Source: CAZOKZ01 sp964580585 (GTDB taxonomy: Bacteria; Sumerlaeota; Sumerlaeia; SLMS01; JAHLLQ01). From it: DNA of 64,000 nucleotides. This document shows positions 1 to 8,883 of the stretch, piece after piece. How positions within the stretch are numbered: position 1 is the first letter of the stretch; the number at the start of each line of letters is the position of its first letter. Where the stretch lies: assembly GCA_964580585.1 (NCBI GenBank), contig CAZOKZ010000013.1, positions 8,151 through 72,150 on the forward strand. The letters are read 5' to 3'. The notes beneath the pieces are model-generated. The model did not search any database. It was not told the DNA's origin and saw nothing but the letters and a program-made list of their open reading frames with translations. Both the position numbers and the translations under genes were made by a program.

Positions 1-370
1 GGTAAATCAGGCCACTTGCCAAAACGAAAACCGCGCTCCAAAACAACGGATCTTCCGGCCATCCGGGCCAGGTTTGTCGTAAACGTTCCCAGAAATTGGG
101 ACGAATCGCGACAAAAAGGCTCGAAACCAGAACCGCGAGCAACGGCAAGGCGAAAAATAATCCCCGAGAGTACCAACCCGTCAGCGAAAGCACCTCGGCG
201 CCCAGGATGATCGCCGTGTTCCAGGCCAAAAAGGCTACCGCGAAACAAAGGCTCCATCGCGAGTCAGGCAGCCATCGTCGAACAAGCAGGCTGGAACCAA
301 ACCAGGCGGCAAGAAACAGGAATAGCGTCGCGCCGACGCTAGAAGCAACTTCCGGAGGAAACGGTTTCAT
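1..370 (-). CDS. Integral membrane protein, N-terminal part (runs off left edge)
   Basis: Reading the minus strand from the ATG at 370 gives an uninterrupted frame to the window edge (about 123 codons). The protein starts MKPFPPEVASSVGATLFLF and shows at least three strongly hydrophobic segments (about residues 11-30, 43-62 and 72-92), separated by short Arg/Trp-rich loops. It resembles the start of a polytopic membrane protein such as a lipid-linked sugar glycosyltransferase. Too little is visible to name a family. It is divergent from the polyphosphate kinase gene to its right, with about 160 bp between the starts. The membrane call is firm; the function is unknown. Confidence 0.6.
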   Translation of the reverse strand, partial: MKPFPPEVASSVGATLFLFLAAWFGSSLLVRRWLPDSRWSLCFAVAFLAWNTAIILGAEVLSLTGWYSRGLFFALPLLAVLVSSLFVAIRPNFWERLRQTWPGWPEDPLFWSAVFVLASGLIY

Positions 371-533
371 CTGGAAAATCCTCACTCACTCTATCCGTAC
401 CCAATGTGTTGAGTTCGCCCTGCCAGTCTGTGTGCGCAAGGTGGAAATTCCCGATTTCACCTTGCGGGAACGGATCATTCGTGACGCAATGAATCAGGTT
501 TTCCACACCATTTCCATCTATTGAGTTGGTCCG

Positions 534-2048
534 ATGCTCGAACAGATCGATCCCAAGCTGAAAATCGAAAAAGAGCATTACCTTCAGGCATTGCCCAGTC
601 TGAAAACCGGGTTGCGTGAATTGCAGCAGCGCGCCCGCGAAGCAGGAATTCCAATTATCATTCTGCTGGAAGGTTGGGATACCTCGGGCAAAGGCGACGC
701 CATCCAACATGTGACAGAAGTTCTCGATCCTCGTGGGTTTGAAGTGCATTATATCGCACTTCCCACGGAGGAGGAACTCGCTTTTCCATGGTTGCGGCGT
801 TTCTGGGTTCGTTTGCCGCACAGAGGTCAGTTCGGAATTTTCGAGCGATCCTGGTACACACGCGTTCTCCAACGGCGTGTCGAGGGTCAGGTATCCACGC
901 GCGATTGGAAACGAGCTTACCGTGAAATCAACGAAACCGAGCGTCAACTGACCGACGACGGGGCGTTGATCATCAAATTCTGGCTGCATATCTCGGAAAA
1001 AGAACAGCGTAAACGTTTGAAAGCCGCAGAGCGAAACCCTTTCCGCCGATTTACCGTCACAAGCGAGGAGTGGCGTCGTCACGCCCATTACAAGGACTAC
1101 TTCCATGCCGCCGACGAAATGATCCGGCGCACTTCAACACCACAGGCGCCGTGGATTGTGATCGAAGCGGGAAGCAAACGGTTCCGCCGATTGAAAGTTT
1201 TGCAGGAAATCAGCCGTACGGTGACCGAACGGCTGGAAATCTACGAGGAGCAACAACGTCTGGAGCCACGCGAACCTCGGAAAAATGGCTCGTCTGACAA
1301 CGGAAACGGGGCCAACGCCCAATCGCCACTCGGCAGCGTGGACTTAACACTTTCGCTCGACCGTGAAACGTACCGCCAGCGAATGAAGGACGGCCAGGTG
1401 CGCTTGTCCCAGCTTCAACAACGCGCCCACCACAAAGGCGTTCCCATGGCGATTGTTTACGAAGGCTGGGACGCGGCGGGCAAAGGCGGCAATATTCGTC
1501 GAATGCTGGCAACCCTCGATCCGCGCGGCTATCGCGTGATTCCCATTGGCAAACCCACCGCCGAAGAACTGGCGCACCACTATCTCTGGCGGTTCTGGAA
1601 ACACGCCCCCCATGCGGGGAACATTATGATATTCGACCGCTCGTGGTACGGGCGAGTATTGGTCGAACGCATCGAAGGGTTTTGCACCGAGCGAGAGTGG
1701 CGTCGCGCGTTTCAGGAAATTCGCGAATTTGAACGACATTGGTTGAATTCCGGAGTCGTTGTCGTCAAATTCTGGCTTCATATTTCGCCCGAGGAACAAC
1801 TGCGCCGTTTTACCGCGCGGGCAGAATCCCCCGACAAGAAATGGAAATTGACAGACGAAGACTGGCGAAATCGCGAAAAGTGGAATCGCTACGTGGTTGC
1901 CGTTGACGAAATGATCCGAAAAACATCGACCCAAAAAGCGCCCTGGACCGTAATTCCCGGCAACTGCAAGCTGTGGGCGCGGGTGCAAACGATCGAGACC
2001 GTGTGCGAGGCGTATGAAGCGGCGCTCGCTCGGCACGACAAAAAGTAA
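534..2048 (+). CDS. pap: Two-domain polyphosphate kinase 2 (PPK2 / polyphosphate:AMP phosphotransferase)
   Basis: The protein has 504 residues made of two tandem PPK2 domains joined by a Ser/Asn/Gly-rich linker (about 245-270). Each domain has the P-loop, GWDTSGKGD at 47-55 and GWDAAGKGG at 311-319. Each also has the lid and Walker B block, FERSWYTR near 103-110 and FDRSWYGR at 367-374. Two fused domains are the hallmark of class II PPK2 enzymes, which transfer phosphate from polyphosphate to AMP to give ADP. Domain 1 has Glu where domain 2 has the usual Asp before Arg-Ser-Trp-Tyr, so domain 1 may be the less active copy (inference). It is a cytosolic enzyme of polyphosphate and nucleotide energy metabolism. 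It appears monocistronic, with 136 bp before the next gene. Confidence 0.93.
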   Translation: MLEQIDPKLKIEKEHYLQALPSLKTGLRELQQRAREAGIPIIILLEGWDTSGKGDAIQHVTEVLDPRGFEVHYIALPTEEELAFPWLRRFWVRLPHRGQFGIFERSWYTRVLQRRVEGQVSTRDWKRAYREINETERQLTDDGALIIKFWLHISEKEQRKRLKAAERNPFRRFTVTSEEWRRHAHYKDYFHAADEMIRRTSTPQAPWIVIEAGSKRFRRLKVLQEISRTVTERLEIYEEQQRLEPREPRKNGSSDNGNGANAQSPLGSVDLTLSLDRETYRQRMKDGQVRLSQLQQRAHHKGVPMAIVYEGWDAAGKGGNIRRMLATLDPRGYRVIPIGKPTAEELAHHYLWRFWKHAPHAGNIMIFDRSWYGRVLVERIEGFCTEREWRRAFQEIREFERHWLNSGVVVVKFWLHISPEEQLRRFTARAESPDKKWKLTDEDWRNREKWNRYVVAVDEMIRKTSTQKAPWTVIPGNCKLWARVQTIETVCEAYEAALARHDKK

Positions 2049-2184
2049 CCTGTTTCCCTATCCTTTCCAATTGGCATCGATATGGCTCTCCAGAATTTGG
2101 TGGGTATGGAAACCTCCGCGGACACGTCTGGTCGCAGGGATAGGGGGTTGGGAACTCAACGATTGTTCAGGACCTTGATATTGT

Positions 2185-3315
2185 ATGGATTCGATTCGTG
2201 CCTTTTTTGTACTGTTGGTGATGGCTGCGGGCTCCTGGGCTCCCGCCTCGAACTTAACGGTGAATTTCAGCACCCCCACAGGGGTGGAGCCGAAATTCAG
2301 CGAGGTTCGGTTCGTGTTGAACTATCAAAGCAGTCCTTATTCCCCGGCGGTCGAGCTGATGGAATACGCGCATGAGGGGATCAATTTCTCCAAAACCATG
2401 GAGGAACTCCCACGCGGTCGGTATTCTTTGTTCGTGCACACGGGCAAAGCCGGCGATGCCATGGATGCCAATCGACCGGGGGCTTTCAACTTTTATGACG
2501 AGTTCAATTTGGCCGGAGAGGATAGTAAAACTTTCGACCTGAAATGGGAGCCACTTGAGATTCCCAATGTGCACGGTTCAGCGGTGATGAACGGTCAGGT
2601 GCTCAAAAGCAGCGGCGATCCACATCCGGGTTCGATTATCCGACTGATGCTCTATATTCCGTCAGCGGGTTTTTTGACCGTGGCACAGGGGACCTCGAAT
2701 AAAAACGGCGATTTCTCGCTCAAGGACATCAATCCCGATTATCTTTATGTTCTGAGAATGGACGATAATATTTTGGCCCAACGATTCCGCGTGATGGAGG
2801 ATCGAGCCATTACAATTCGTCTGGAACCGATGGCTGGAGAAATGGCGCCCGATATTAAACTGGTTTCACTCGAAGGCGGCGAGGAATCGATGCTCAGCGA
2901 ACGGCGTGGGAAAATCGTCGTTCTGGATTTTTGGGCAACCTGGTGCGGACCCTGTCAACGTCCAATGGCAAAACTGAATTCACTCTATGAAACATATCCC
3001 GAGTGGAAGGACAGAGTCGAACTGATTGCCATGAGCGTGGATTTCGACGCGGAAAAGATCACTCGGCACCTGGATAAAAATGGCTGGCACCAGGTAACCA
3101 ACGTTTGGACAGGCGCTCCCGACGGAATGAGCGCGGCCCAACCCCAGGCGTATTCGATTCGTGGCATTTTCATCGTTTTTGTGATCGACGCCGAAGGAAA
3201 AATCGCCGCCACGGGCAATCCGAACGTCGTCGATATCGTCCCGGTTGTGGAACGTTTGCTCGGTGAGCTGAAAACCGAAGCGAACGAGATCGCCGAAACG
3301 GAAAACGAATCTTGA
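2185..3315 (+). CDS. Secreted thioredoxin-like (TlpA/ResA-type) protein with N-terminal beta domains
   Basis: This 376-residue protein has a signal peptide (hydrophobic 6-20) and an N-terminal beta-rich region of about 200 residues. The carboxy half is a TlpA-type thioredoxin fold from about 220. The redox motif WCGPC has its cysteines at 254 and 257 and follows the typical VVLDFWATWCGPC strand. The loop that normally reads G-I-P-T, with the conserved cis-proline, reads GIFI (327-330), so the cis-Pro is replaced by Phe. The family reduces or isomerises periplasmic disulfides, for example in cytochrome c maturation, and resB/ccsA lie elsewhere in this window. A truncated second copy of its N-terminus overlaps its stop codon. 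Confidence 0.82.
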   Translation: MDSIRAFFVLLVMAAGSWAPASNLTVNFSTPTGVEPKFSEVRFVLNYQSSPYSPAVELMEYAHEGINFSKTMEELPRGRYSLFVHTGKAGDAMDANRPGAFNFYDEFNLAGEDSKTFDLKWEPLEIPNVHGSAVMNGQVLKSSGDPHPGSIIRLMLYIPSAGFLTVAQGTSNKNGDFSLKDINPDYLYVLRMDDNILAQRFRVMEDRAITIRLEPMAGEMAPDIKLVSLEGGEESMLSERRGKIVVLDFWATWCGPCQRPMAKLNSLYETYPEWKDRVELIAMSVDFDAEKITRHLDKNGWHQVTNVWTGAPDGMSAAQPQAYSIRGIFIVFVIDAEGKIAATGNPNVVDIVPVVERLLGELKTEANEIAETENES

Positions 3316-3452
3316 TCCTGTGGGCAGTCACCTCAAGATTCGGATTGGCCTCGAATCTGACGGTGAACTTTGATCCGCCCAGCGATGTCCGCGAGAGCTT
3401 CGATCAATTCCGGGTCGTTTTCGGTTGTGCAAGACCTGCTTGCAAAAGGGCG
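3312..3452 (+). pseudogene. Truncated tandem copy of the thioredoxin-like gene's N-terminus
   Basis: A TTG codon at 3312 overlaps the preceding stop codon (TTGA). The reading frame then gives FGLASNLTVNFDPPSDVRES and continues in register with the mature N-terminus of the upstream protein (WAPASNLTVNFSTPTGVEPK). DNA similarity is also visible (the cctcgaa...acggtgaa segment in both). Similarity fades after about 3425, and the frame runs antisense into the 3' end of moaC. This is best read as the remnant of a tandem paralogue truncated by a deletion or rearrangement that brought moaC alongside. No functional product is expected. Confidence 0.6.
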
Positions 3453-3944
3453 TTAGGGAAACTCCACGTCGCCGCTTTTCCCCCCCGTTTTTTTCCGCAA
3501 CCGTACCGCTTCGATGCGCATGTCTTTTTGCAACGCCTTCGCCATGTCGTACAGCGTCAGCAGGGCGACGCTTGCCGCCGTCAACGCTTCCATTTCCGCC
3601 CCCGTGCGTTCACTGACGCGAATCGTCGAACGCACCACCGCGCAACAGCGTTCGGTGTCGTGTACGATCTCGATCCCCACGTGCGTTGTCGCAATCGGAT
3701 GACAGAGTGGAATCAAATCCGCCGTGCGTTTGGCGGCTTGAATACCTGCCACGCGTGCCACGGCCAAGGCATCGCCTTTCGCCAGTTGACCGCCAAACAA
3801 CGCTTCGAGCACCTCGGCTCGCGCGTGTAATTCACCTTCGGCGATGGCTTCGCGCGCCGTGATGTTTTTTGCTCCCACATCCACCATGCGAGCTTCGCCG
3901 CGTTCGTTCAGATGAGTCAGTTTGTTCGGATTGTTTTCTGACAT
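3453..3944 (-). CDS. moaC: Cyclic pyranopterin monophosphate synthase MoaC
   Basis: This 163-residue protein is full length for MoaC. It has the diagnostic blocks MVDVGAK near residue 20, the DLIPLCHP segment near 77, and GAEMEALTAASVALLTLYDM near the C-terminus. MoaC converts the 3',8-cyclo-GTP made by MoaA to cyclic pyranopterin monophosphate, the second step of molybdenum cofactor synthesis in the cytosol. No other moa gene is in the window. It is convergent with the thioredoxin-like gene and its remnant. Confidence 0.97.
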   Translation of the reverse strand: MSENNPNKLTHLNERGEARMVDVGAKNITAREAIAEGELHARAEVLEALFGGQLAKGDALAVARVAGIQAAKRTADLIPLCHPIATTHVGIEIVHDTERCCAVVRSTIRVSERTGAEMEALTAASVALLTLYDMAKALQKDMRIEAVRLRKKTGGKSGDVEFP

Positions 3945-4007
3945 ATAAGGGGGGCTCGATATTGATAATTTAAGATAGAATGGAAAAGTGCGATTTCGCG
4001 ATGCTGT

Positions 4008-5357
4008 TCAATCCCCAGGTCGGATCATCCGTAACTTTCGCATCGGTTTTTTCTTTTCCTGCGTATCGTCTGGTGTTTGTTCCTCTTCCACAAACTCGAT
4101 GCCTTCTTCGCTTGCGGACGTGCCATCTCCAAGGGGCGGCGCCGGAGTTTCAGGCTGTTCGATCGATTCTTCTTCGGTCATGCGTTCGAGAATATGCAGC
4201 AACTCGACACGCAACGAATCCCAATCGGATTGCGAGGAGTGCACCGCGTTCGTCAGCAACACCACCGAGACACCGGTCTCTCGATTTAACCCCAAATACG
4301 TTCCCGTGTATCCCGTGTGCGAGAGATGATTGCGTCCTGCGTCGTCGATGGCGAATCCACGGGTGCGATGGGCATAGAGAAAAATCGCGCCGCTTTCGGG
4401 ATCGTCCGATTGAGGAAAGCGGATACTTGGATCGTCCATCATGAATTTCGACAGGCACGTCATTTCAGGCATATCGGGGAACAGCTCGGGATGCAGAATT
4501 GCCTGGGAGAAGCGATTGATATCGCCTGCCGTGGAAAACAACCCGCTGTGGCCGGGACAATGACCAAAAGTCAGCAAAATATAATCGGCCAACGGATCGA
4601 ATGGCCGTCCGGGCAGCACGGTTTTGCTGGTGCGGGCGATGGTGACATCTTTCATTTTATTCGGTTCATACGTCGTGTTTGTCATTCCGAGCGGTCCCCA
4701 CAGATTTGCTCGGTCGAACGCTTCGAGATTGCTGCCCGAAGTCTCTTCGACCAACGCGCCGATTAAAACGTATGCCACATTACTGTAGCGCGTCCGTCGG
4801 CGGGGGTGAGGATTGCGGTCGAAGTAATTTTGCACCGATTGTGTCAGGGAACTGTACTGCCGAACGGCTTCCAGATCGTGCCAATCGATATAAACCGGCA
4901 AAAACGTGTCGTGATGCAGCGCCTCGTTCAGCGTTACGGTATCCAGCGTTGTGGTGTCGGCCAGTTCGCCTCGGCAGGACAAAATTCCGGCAGCGGGGGC
5001 GGTGGCGAGAGGTTTGGTCAACGAGGCAACATCAAACAAGGTGTCTCGCATCATCGGTAACGGCGGGTCGGTCGTCAGGTCGCGCCAACCTGCCGCGCGT
5101 TCATAGACAATTTTACCATCGCGTGCCACCGACAGCACGGCGCCGGGGACGCGGCCCTCGGCAACCGCTTTGTTCAGCGCCGTGTCCAGCGCCGTAAACA
5201 TATTGTTTTGAAATCCGGAATCGTATTCAAACGTGCGGATTTCCGGTTCGACCTCTGGCGTTTTCGTCCGTGCGCACGAAGCCGCGCCCCATCCCAATGC
5301 CAACAGGCAGGCGACATGAAGCGCGGCTCGAAGGGTCGATTTCCAGAAACAGGTCAT
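4008..5357 (-). CDS. Serine beta-lactamase-fold lipoprotein (class C / PBP-like hydrolase)
   Basis: The protein has 449 residues and begins with a lipoprotein signal (hydrophobic 10-27, Cys28 in GWGAASC). The serine beta-lactamase/transpeptidase motifs are present: S112-L-T-K115 in DVASLTKPLA, Y191-S-N193, and H347-T-G349. The last ~60 residues are Glu-rich, ending in a Lys/Arg-rich tail, and look disordered. This family includes class C beta-lactamases, D,D-peptidases and esterases; the substrate here cannot be told from sequence. The usual HTSG segment after the SxxK domain is degenerate. It starts 7 bp after the stop of the secreted protein gene upstream, so the two are probably cotranscribed. 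Confidence 0.85.
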   Translation of the reverse strand: MTCFWKSTLRAALHVACLLALGWGAASCARTKTPEVEPEIRTFEYDSGFQNNMFTALDTALNKAVAEGRVPGAVLSVARDGKIVYERAAGWRDLTTDPPLPMMRDTLFDVASLTKPLATAPAAGILSCRGELADTTTLDTVTLNEALHHDTFLPVYIDWHDLEAVRQYSSLTQSVQNYFDRNPHPRRRTRYSNVAYVLIGALVEETSGSNLEAFDRANLWGPLGMTNTTYEPNKMKDVTIARTSKTVLPGRPFDPLADYILLTFGHCPGHSGLFSTAGDINRFSQAILHPELFPDMPEMTCLSKFMMDDPSIRFPQSDDPESGAIFLYAHRTRGFAIDDAGRNHLSHTGYTGTYLGLNRETGVSVVLLTNAVHSSQSDWDSLRVELLHILERMTEEESIEQPETPAPPLGDGTSASEEGIEFVEEEQTPDDTQEKKKPMRKLRMIRPGD

Positions 5358-5364
5358 GCGCTTG

Positions 5365-6684
5365 TCAGAATCCGATCAATTCGCTGGGCCACATGCACAG
5401 ATGCGAGGGAGTGCGCCCGCTGGTGGCGACCAAGGCGGCTTTACCGGTGGCGCCTTCATCGACCAGAATGACGGAAAATTGCTCCAGCTCATCGGGCAAC
5501 GGGTACAAATCGCCGTCTTCACGGGTGATCTGCACCGGTTCGGCGGACGGTTCAGTGGCAATGTTGCCCACAAAGAGCGTCGCCTTGTTGGTTTCCGCGT
5601 CCACAATCGGGAGGAACACGACCGGATCGCTGCCCGAGAAGGCAACTTCCGGACGGCAAATGTTGGTTTTGTCGGACGTGTTGCCGATCCAGTAGTTTAC
5701 CGGACCGAGCGGACCGTTGCTGGAACGATACCGGGCGGCGTAACCAATGACCCGGAAACCGGTCGGGTTATCTGCATCACGGTGTCCAATAGCAGTGACG
5801 ACAGCAAGATTACCTTCAATATCATAGGCCGTTGCGCCGTAATCGAGGAAATAATCGGTTTCCTCTTCGCTCAATTCGGACAACGGGTCTTTGAGTATAT
5901 CTAAGAAGGCCATCGAGTTGTCGGCAATATGATCGCCGTTTTGGAGATTAAAAAAATCAATGTGAGGGCCATTGGTGTTTACTCGCGCCACGGTTTCGGC
6001 ATCGAGCGCAATCTCTCCCAAGTAGATATTGGGTTTATTGATGAGGAGTTGGGGAGTGGGAATATCGCCCGAATAGGCGGAAGCTCGCAAAGTTTCCGGC
6101 TTGTATGTGTAGATTTCAAATTCGGATTCCCGGATATCTGGCCAACCAACAACGGCCAGTTGAGCTGTCGGATTGAATGCAATCACCGGTTCGATGGCCG
6201 AGGTTTCAGGCGTGACTTCCACGAGCGGAAAACTGAAAGGCGATTCCTGCGCATTGCGTTCCAGCACCGCGCCTCGAATGTGAAATCCTTTCCACCAATC
6301 GGTTTGGCTGGAGCCCGGCGGCAGATTCCGTCCGTCGGCCCAAACGACAAAGGCCTCATCTGGGTTCAGCAACACGACATGAGGACGCCACATGGGGAAT
6401 TCTTCGTGTTCCGAGACGACGATTTCCGGGCCTTCAGGTGCAAAATCGGCATTCACCCACTGCGCCATAATCACCAGCGGTTCGCCTGGATGGCGTTGGC
6501 GCTCCCAAGTCACGAGCCCACCGAATCCATCGGCCAACGCCGCGTGACATGCCTGATCTCCATCCGTGCCCGATGCAGGCTCGGAGCTGCAAAACTCCGC
6601 TGCTTGAAGCGGTTGAAACAACGTGGCGGCGAGCACACCTGCCATCAATCCTATTTGGCGACACACCCCAAAGCGATAACCCAT
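5365..6684 (-). CDS. Secreted protein of unknown function
   Basis: The chosen start is the ATG at 6684 (MGYRFGVCRQIGLMAGVLAA), because a GAGGGGG ribosome site lies just upstream; an in-frame ATG at 6732 would add 16 residues without such a site. The mature part follows a signal peptide ending near LQAAEF. The ~415-residue remainder is rich in beta-strand patterns with Trp/Asp motifs of the form VVWADGR, as in propeller-like secreted proteins. I do not recognise a family. It precedes and is probably cotranscribed with the beta-lactamase-fold lipoprotein. Confidence 0.7.
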   Translation of the reverse strand: MGYRFGVCRQIGLMAGVLAATLFQPLQAAEFCSSEPASGTDGDQACHAALADGFGGLVTWERQRHPGEPLVIMAQWVNADFAPEGPEIVVSEHEEFPMWRPHVVLLNPDEAFVVWADGRNLPPGSSQTDWWKGFHIRGAVLERNAQESPFSFPLVEVTPETSAIEPVIAFNPTAQLAVVGWPDIRESEFEIYTYKPETLRASAYSGDIPTPQLLINKPNIYLGEIALDAETVARVNTNGPHIDFFNLQNGDHIADNSMAFLDILKDPLSELSEEETDYFLDYGATAYDIEGNLAVVTAIGHRDADNPTGFRVIGYAARYRSSNGPLGPVNYWIGNTSDKTNICRPEVAFSGSDPVVFLPIVDAETNKATLFVGNIATEPSAEPVQITREDGDLYPLPDELEQFSVILVDEGATGKAALVATSGRTPSHLCMWPSELIGF

Positions 6685-6777
6685 CGCTGTACCCCCTCGA
6701 TTTTGAAAATGGAAAAGCAGATTACCGTTCATTGAATCTACAAGACAAGGCTAGATTTATTCAAAGCCCCCCGAGGG

Positions 6778-6899
6778 CGCATCTTGAGTTTGTACCCAAA
6801 ACGAAGGAAAAACCAAACCGCAAAGGCACCCGCCATAGCCTTGGCGCAGGCGGGTGCCTTTGTGGTGAATCTTTTAATCATTGGCAACAAAGTTGAGAT
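6778..6899. repeat. Inverted-repeat element, copy 1 (short form)
   Basis: This segment begins atcttgagtttgtaccc and ends with the imperfect reverse complement caacaaagttgagat. The two arms meet in a perfect hairpin of CAAAGGCACCCGCC and GGCGGGTGCCTTTG. The same arms flank a longer centre at 7883-8156. Its length, palindromic layout and intergenic position suggest a non-autonomous MITE-like element. It can also fold into a long hairpin in RNA and might act as a terminator for flanking genes. Confidence 0.65.
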
Positions 6900-7043
6900 A
6901 AGCCCCTCCCCCGAGGGACCAGCGTTGGCAACTTGACAGAGTGTGATTCCAGATTGACGACTTGACCCCGCGAGTCAATTCTCGGAAAAGTTGTAACAAG
7001 GTATTTCGCCATATTTGGCCATTCCGTATGAAACTGGGAAGCG

Positions 7044-7868
7044 ATGAAGAACATTTTGGTCATCGATGACGAGCAGGACGTTTTGGAGATCGTCCGTTCG
7101 GTGTTGAAAACCAAAGGTTACACCGTTCGGTGTGCCGTTGGGGGCGAGGACGGTCTGCGCCAGGCCGAGGCGGAAACGCCCGATATGATTATCTGCGACC
7201 TGATGATGCCGAAAATTTCCGGCATGGAAGTGGTCAAACGGCTGAAGAAAAACCCCGCATTTGACGAAGTGCCCATTATTATTCTCTCCGCCGTGGCGGC
7301 CGAAAGCGACAAGCCCGAAGAGTATTGGGCGCGTGGCCTTGGCGTGGACGAGTATATTTGTAAACCATTCGATCCATTGGACTTAATCGGTCGTGTGGAG
7401 TATTTGCTCCGTCGCAAACATTATGTTTCGGCCAACCGCGCCGGGGCGACACCGATGCCCCGTCGCGATACGCCCGAGCCGCCTCCGGCATCTCGTCTGG
7501 AGACAGCCGGGCCCTCGGATATTTGCGCCATGTATGTCGAAACGTGGAACAGTCGCGACTGGGTGACGGAATACAACCTGATGGGCGAGGAATTAGTTGG
7601 CAATTACCCGATCGACGATTACGTGGGCCGTCGCCAATATGCCTATGAACAGGAAGAGCAAGGCCGCAGTCAGTCGGTGGCGGGCTACATCGAGGAAAAA
7701 ATCTCGGGCGTCATCGCCAAGGTGGTTCTCGAGCGCAAAGACAACATGGCGAACGGACGAGTTTGGATGAAAAAGTGCACCTTTACGCTCAAGAAAACCA
7801 ACAAGGGATGGAAAATCGTCCGCGTTCGCGACTTGCCTTTGCGCAAGTGCGATACGCAGTTTGAGTAA
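7044..7868 (+). CDS. Response regulator with C-terminal NTF2-like domain
   Basis: The protein has 274 residues. Residues 1-125 are a complete receiver domain with acidic pair D8/D9, phospho-acceptor D52 (IICDLMMP), Ser82 at the switch Thr/Ser position, and K107 (YICKPFDP). A Pro/Arg-rich linker (about 135-155) leads to a domain of about 110 residues with pattern MYVETWNSRDW and a C-terminal FTLKKTNKGWKIVRV strand. That pattern is typical of the cone-shaped NTF2/SnoaL fold. The output is therefore neither DNA-binding nor an obvious enzyme; binding a small ligand or protein partner is inferred. No kinase gene is adjacent. The gene sits between two copies of one inverted-repeat element. Confidence 0.85.
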   Translation: MKNILVIDDEQDVLEIVRSVLKTKGYTVRCAVGGEDGLRQAEAETPDMIICDLMMPKISGMEVVKRLKKNPAFDEVPIIILSAVAAESDKPEEYWARGLGVDEYICKPFDPLDLIGRVEYLLRRKHYVSANRAGATPMPRRDTPEPPPASRLETAGPSDICAMYVETWNSRDWVTEYNLMGEELVGNYPIDDYVGRRQYAYEQEEQGRSQSVAGYIEEKISGVIAKVVLERKDNMANGRVWMKKCTFTLKKTNKGWKIVRVRDLPLRKCDTQFE

Positions 7869-7882
7869 GCAAGGATGAAGGG

Positions 7883-8156
7883 GCGTATCTTGAGTTTGTT
7901 ACCAAAACGATAAAAAAAGCAAACCACGAAGGCACGAAGACACAAAGAAAACACGAAGGGGCTGTTTGCCTGCTTGCAATTTTCTCGCTCTTCGATGGCG
8001 AGCGAGCGAAAAAATCCGTCAAAAAATGGCGATTTCAATTTTTGAAAAGGCCTTGATGGAAAATCAATGAATACAATTTTTTCTTCGTGTTCCTTTGTGA
8101 CCTTCGTGCCTTCGTGGTGAATCTTTTAATAATTGGCAACAAAGTTGAGATGCGCC
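7883..8156. repeat. Inverted-repeat element, copy 2 (long form)
   Basis: The outer arms match copy 1 (atcttgagtttgtta at the left; gtggtgaatcttttaat and caacaaagttgagat at the right). The centre is longer and AT-rich, and carries a second nested inverted repeat of the form ccacgaaggcacgaag / cttcgtgccttcgtgg. It lies in the same orientation as copy 1, so the two bracket the response regulator gene. Confidence 0.65.
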
Positions 8157-8230
8157 CAGGAAGAGAGATAAATAATAGGTAATCTTGACCGAGTTTATCC
8201 CTCAGCTTTTTCATCCCTCATCCTTTGAAT

Positions 8231-8833
8231 TTACTCCTCTTCATCTTCCTGAAACGCGTCGCTTCCCGATTGCGAAAGAATCAGGTCGCCGAAGGACAAC
8301 GTGCCGTTAGTCGGATCGTATAATACGGTCAGACCAAACGTGTGTGTGTTGTCCGGGCCGGCGCTGGTGATTTTCCATGTGCTGTATCCAAAATGCGCCC
8401 GCCAGATTTCCGTCATCGCCACATCGTTCGGGATATCGTTCCAGTAGGAAGTCGAATAATCGAACGTGTGCTTTCCATTGCTCAGAAAATGCGTGTGTCC
8501 GGGCCGTGTTGGGTTTTGCAGCCCGGGGTATTGAAACGGGTCCACCGGCAGCGAGGTGATGTAGGCCACGGGCGTGGTGACCTGGCTGAGGGAGTTGACC
8601 CATCCCCAGTACGTAAATCCGGGCTCGCCATCGAATGGCGGACGTCCGTTGTCGGTGGCATAAGACTCGATGGCATTTGCCAGAGCTTTCATATCGGCGC
8701 GAGCCCGGCTGACTTTCGAGCGCGCTTGCGCTTCCAGCATATTCGGCACCGCGATGGCCGATAGAATTCCGATCACTGCAACCACCACCATCAATTCAAT
8801 CAGGGTAAATCCGTATTTTTCAGTTATTTTCAT
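8231..8833 (-). CDS. Type II secretion-like pseudopilin (class III signal peptide)
   Basis: This 200-residue protein starts MKITEKYGFTLIELMVVV, a canonical prepilin leader: cleavage after Gly8, methylated Phe9, and Glu13 at position +5. It continues as a ~20-residue hydrophobic helix, then the AQARSKVSRARADMKALANA region typical of GspG-like pseudopilins. The C-terminal domain contains SLPVDPF and Tyr/Trp-rich segments, and the protein ends in an acidic tail (QEDEEE). No secretion ATPase or prepilin peptidase is nearby, so it is an orphan pseudopilin of the kind abundant in PVC and related phyla. It lies 50 bp downstream of the sigma factor gene on the same strand. Confidence 0.88.
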   Translation of the reverse strand: MKITEKYGFTLIELMVVVAVIGILSAIAVPNMLEAQARSKVSRARADMKALANAIESYATDNGRPPFDGEPGFTYWGWVNSLSQVTTPVAYITSLPVDPFQYPGLQNPTRPGHTHFLSNGKHTFDYSTSYWNDIPNDVAMTEIWRAHFGYSTWKITSAGPDNTHTFGLTVLYDPTNGTLSFGDLILSQSGSDAFQEDEEE

Positions 8834-8883
8834 GGAGCTGCTCTCCTGGATGTTTCGTCAATTGTTCAATAGATAAGTAGAGG

